DNA from: Beroe forskalii
Lineage: Eukaryota > Ctenophora > Nuda > Beroida > Beroidae
Assembly: GCA_011033025.1 (NCBI GenBank)
Contig: WFMF01000343.1
Span: 1-64,000, forward strand
DNA: 64,000 nt
Reading direction: 5' to 3'
Both the position numbers and the translations under genes were made by a program. Each line of letters starts with the position of its first letter. Position 1 is the first letter of the stretch. This document shows positions 62,701 through 64,000 of this stretch, piece after piece. The notes beneath the pieces are model-generated. The model was not told where the DNA came from, did not search any database, and saw nothing but the letters and a program-made list of their open reading frames with translations.

Positions 62701-63141
62701 CTGCTTAACTTTGTCTGTGTAACGATTATAGCAGTGAGTTATATCATAGTAAATGTTTCAGCTCGGAAGAGTTCTGCACTTGCCGGGGAAAACAACAAGA
62801 CATTGATTAAGCGGAACAGGACCATCCAAAGGAAAGTAGCGATTCTCATAGCCACTGATGTGCTCTCCTGGGTCCCATTCATCATCATCTCAACCACACA
62901 CTTCCTGGAGCTATTGGATGCGTCCAGCTGGCATTCCGTCTTCAGCATCATCATTCTTCCCTGCAACTGTATCATCAACCCTGTCATGATGCTAGAGGAT
63001 CACCTCTGTCAGGCATTCTTCGAAGTTTTCGAGAAAGTGGGCAAGGTTTTCAGTGCCATGAAAAAGCGAAAGAACAATGATATGGACTCGCATAATAGCC
63101 ATGAAATAGATGTCACTCAAATGAACGCTGATATGACATAA
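59794..63141 (+). CDS. GRL101/LGR-like GPCR with LDL-receptor class A ectodomain, 1115 aa
   Basis: A single uninterrupted exon. Residues 9-28 form a signal peptide. A Cys-rich ectodomain of about 700 residues follows. Its last two modules are clear LDLa repeats (about 649-679 with CDLVDDCGDASDEEWC, and 680-709 with CNGDFDCLDLSDEC). Earlier, weaker ones show CDNIRNCISGIDERNC and CDGIDHCPLRDDE. The seven helices lie near 725-747, 763-789, 806-836, 851-877, 960-991, 1013-1041 and 1048-1066. TM6 TDVLSWVPF and TM7 NCIINPVMM follow the glycoprotein-hormone/relaxin receptor pattern; the DRY position reads QRA. The family is like snail GRL101 and relaxin receptors, but no leucine-rich repeats are recognisable. 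The loop between TM4 and TM5 is unusually long (about 80 residues). It probably signals at the plasma membrane to an extracellular ligand. The start is the first Met before the signal peptide. Confidence 0.9.
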   Translation: MAHNPLKNVHNLWRVIPIVCLAVTSILANYHGPETYMRFMMKVTTAPTPLVEASVTNCSTIVLRGFLKEQCFLGGKPYYKCPFSNSFYRVLLEGCKEQWFTHLCEDDPTFYQSCGHFVCSPNLQSQQLAGVGVCGEIVCHYPVYDNPTSKRKVPLPFIRSIVTSGVLGHERCDGTRNSLNVLDGIAVDERSCETTATLFHCTQLDITVSNPPGQTVRLETICDGICDCDTNCRDEAKCYNHSTGIMCRQRRLNNAGTFSDYLPPWDLCDNIRNCISGIDERNCNTNETCLSVSKKAGQKHIKSLNSRNKCGVLSSASFKRVCKDFRDQMNCSQGISLMSPLICNVDGYATTLSEYVICKNLNLCDDGLDMKCMILSPNCKVHKHRMCDGIDHCPLRDDESIQICKKTVAEITCVRKLSNTSEPRLPLPSDWILDGVQDCTDGIDESTDLWEKQCGTGSLSVHVMAGKSRFCQSHTLLKCPHMQGIYIALENVCVDAWNCDSSLCRVSRQRNQNGNLKTKTNHESHKYRMRFFICLPGLESLQAFIGPCEIFYLETRNKLIGVEDRLKKRIFNRYFAARVDCKDIFGELYIYMMCTGQCQHSAQCFLEEIVPHSSCINYPSEKKVMTVTSSGFLTVVLRKSDGTFHQNIFSCKNRNCIELHRVCDLVDDCGDASDEEWCGNNFKCNSGEYIPLSRKCNGDFDCLDLSDECNVHCSNQVKIFSHVTLCIAAWIAGTVSVILNACIIIRNIISFSELKTSVAKTNSCLMTVISIGDFLQGTFLLLVAVADKFINKSTCFTQFKWTTSKICNLLGIISTIGSQISMFSMTLLSLQRAIGVRSMVRPSDDLSRKSKMILIAEVVAIFGFAIALALLPLLPIAEEYFVESLAYENKLFVGKVDKSKHFQIIQAYFGRTHRINQDWGPIKQLVTEMFVNDRVEGEKIGFYGSNGFCLFNYFIRRRNLGKWLTGSVLLLNFVCVTIIAVSYIIVNVSARKSSALAGENNKTLIKRNRTIQRKVAILIATDVLSWVPFIIISTTHFLELLDASSWHSVFSIIILPCNCIINPVMMLEDHLCQAFFEVFEKVGKVFSAMKKRKNNDMDSHNSHEIDVTQMNADMT

Positions 63142-64000
63142 GTTCCAACGACAAAAAACTAGATCTTAACTCAATTACTCAGTAAGCGTTGTCCTTGCTG
63201 GAAAATTTGGGATTCAACAATCATCTTTGACCACCAGCTCTATCAGATACCATTGCCAGAATTTGTCTAGTTTCAGATTTTCTCAAAAATTTCAGTCCAG
63301 TTTTTCATTTTTCAGGCTTTAATCTTGTGGTCACGGTTAAATGGCTATTAAGATATTTCCCTCTCCCAGGATATTTATTTGACAATGTCTAAGCGTGTCA
63401 TAAATGTTGACTTTTATTTGATTAATTATTATTTCATTTAATTTATTTATGTTTGGTAGCTGCCGTTAACTATGCTGGAAGAAGACAATTGCTGAAAATT
63501 CGATGGAAATAACGTTTGACTATTAGCATATTGTATAATTGTAATATTAAGTAAACATGACATCGATTTACATTATAGAGTTATAGCTGCATCGATGAAC
63601 ATTATAGAGAATTTATGGGATATGGCAGAGAAAAACTTTCGCATCACAAAATATGGGAAAACCGAAATTCATTCCTTTATTAATTGAACTTTGACTGAAA
63701 TGAAATCTGATTGCTCTTCCTTCCGGAAAATAAGGTTACTATGTTAATTGTGGGGGAGGGGGCAATGTAATTTTTGTGCAGTTTTGTACATACTTTTTTC
63801 TTCCACTTTCAGATTTAATGGGTAAAAATGTATAAAATGTAGTACAAATCTATCTTGGCCCAAGATGGGGGCATACAAACAATTGGTTTTCTACATTAAC
63901 AGTGGCAGTTCGAACTGTAGTTTTGTTAGGTCTTTTTTTGAAGATCTTCTCACGGCTGAAAGGGAACCGCAGCAATCAGCACTACGTTGCAGAGAAAACA
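63142..64000. other. Downstream region of the LDLa-GPCR gene
   Basis: Contains the 3' untranslated region, presumably. I see no second gene and no unmistakable polyadenylation signal. Confidence 0.4.

Overview
The window looks like nuclear DNA of an invertebrate animal. The genes are split by GT-AG introns and include rhodopsin-class GPCRs, a tetraspanin-like membrane protein and a GPCR whose ectodomain carries LDL-receptor class A modules. About four fifths of the DNA is non-coding and packed with DNA transposons, MITEs and satellites. I cannot name the species; a marine non-bilaterian or lower invertebrate is only a guess. No retrovirus-like or capsid-bearing element was recognised.

Layout. 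At 0.67-10.85 kb is a candidate 10.2-kb, three-gene DNA transposon. Its ends are iterated 10-bp hairpins with poly-G tips, flanked by a possible TATATA target duplication. All three genes lie on the minus strand: an intact two-exon 944-aa protein with a DDE/RNase H-like motif layout, a two-exon 251-aa protein of unknown function, and a three-exon 140-aa protein with two RanBP2-type zinc fingers. A partial second copy of its right part follows (10.98-13.43 kb), then a MULE transposase fragment (13.45-14.09 kb). 14-19 kb holds MITEs and unassigned DNA.

From 19.2 to 36.6 kb a large inverted repeat (arms 19.17-20.89 and 33.95-36.60 kb) encloses a nine-exon, 406-aa opsin-like GPCR gene on the minus strand (29.30 to 21.59 kb), reconstructed here with matching splice phases throughout, and a 2.8-kb array of a 19-bp satellite. 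The GPCR introns hold a 1.1-kb DNA transposon with an AAGAGT target duplication, a tRNA-like repeat, and a 1.3-kb minisatellite whose unit is the exon-3/intron-3 splice junction itself, repeated dozens of times.

36.8-41.5 kb holds more satellites, including a second array of the 19-bp unit. 42.3-43.6 kb is a three-exon tetraspanin-like gene (minus strand) with an apparent one-base frame shift. 45.3-52.6 kb is a tandem duplication of a 2.6-kb non-coding unit, with a 2.1-kb insertion splitting the first copy. 52.6-59.6 kb is non-coding with MITEs, one nested in another. 59.79-63.14 kb is a single-exon 1115-aa GRL101/LGR-like GPCR on the plus strand.

The host genes are unrelated membrane proteins; no operon or pathway links them. 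The most notable items are the three-gene transposon and the splice-junction minisatellite in the GPCR gene.
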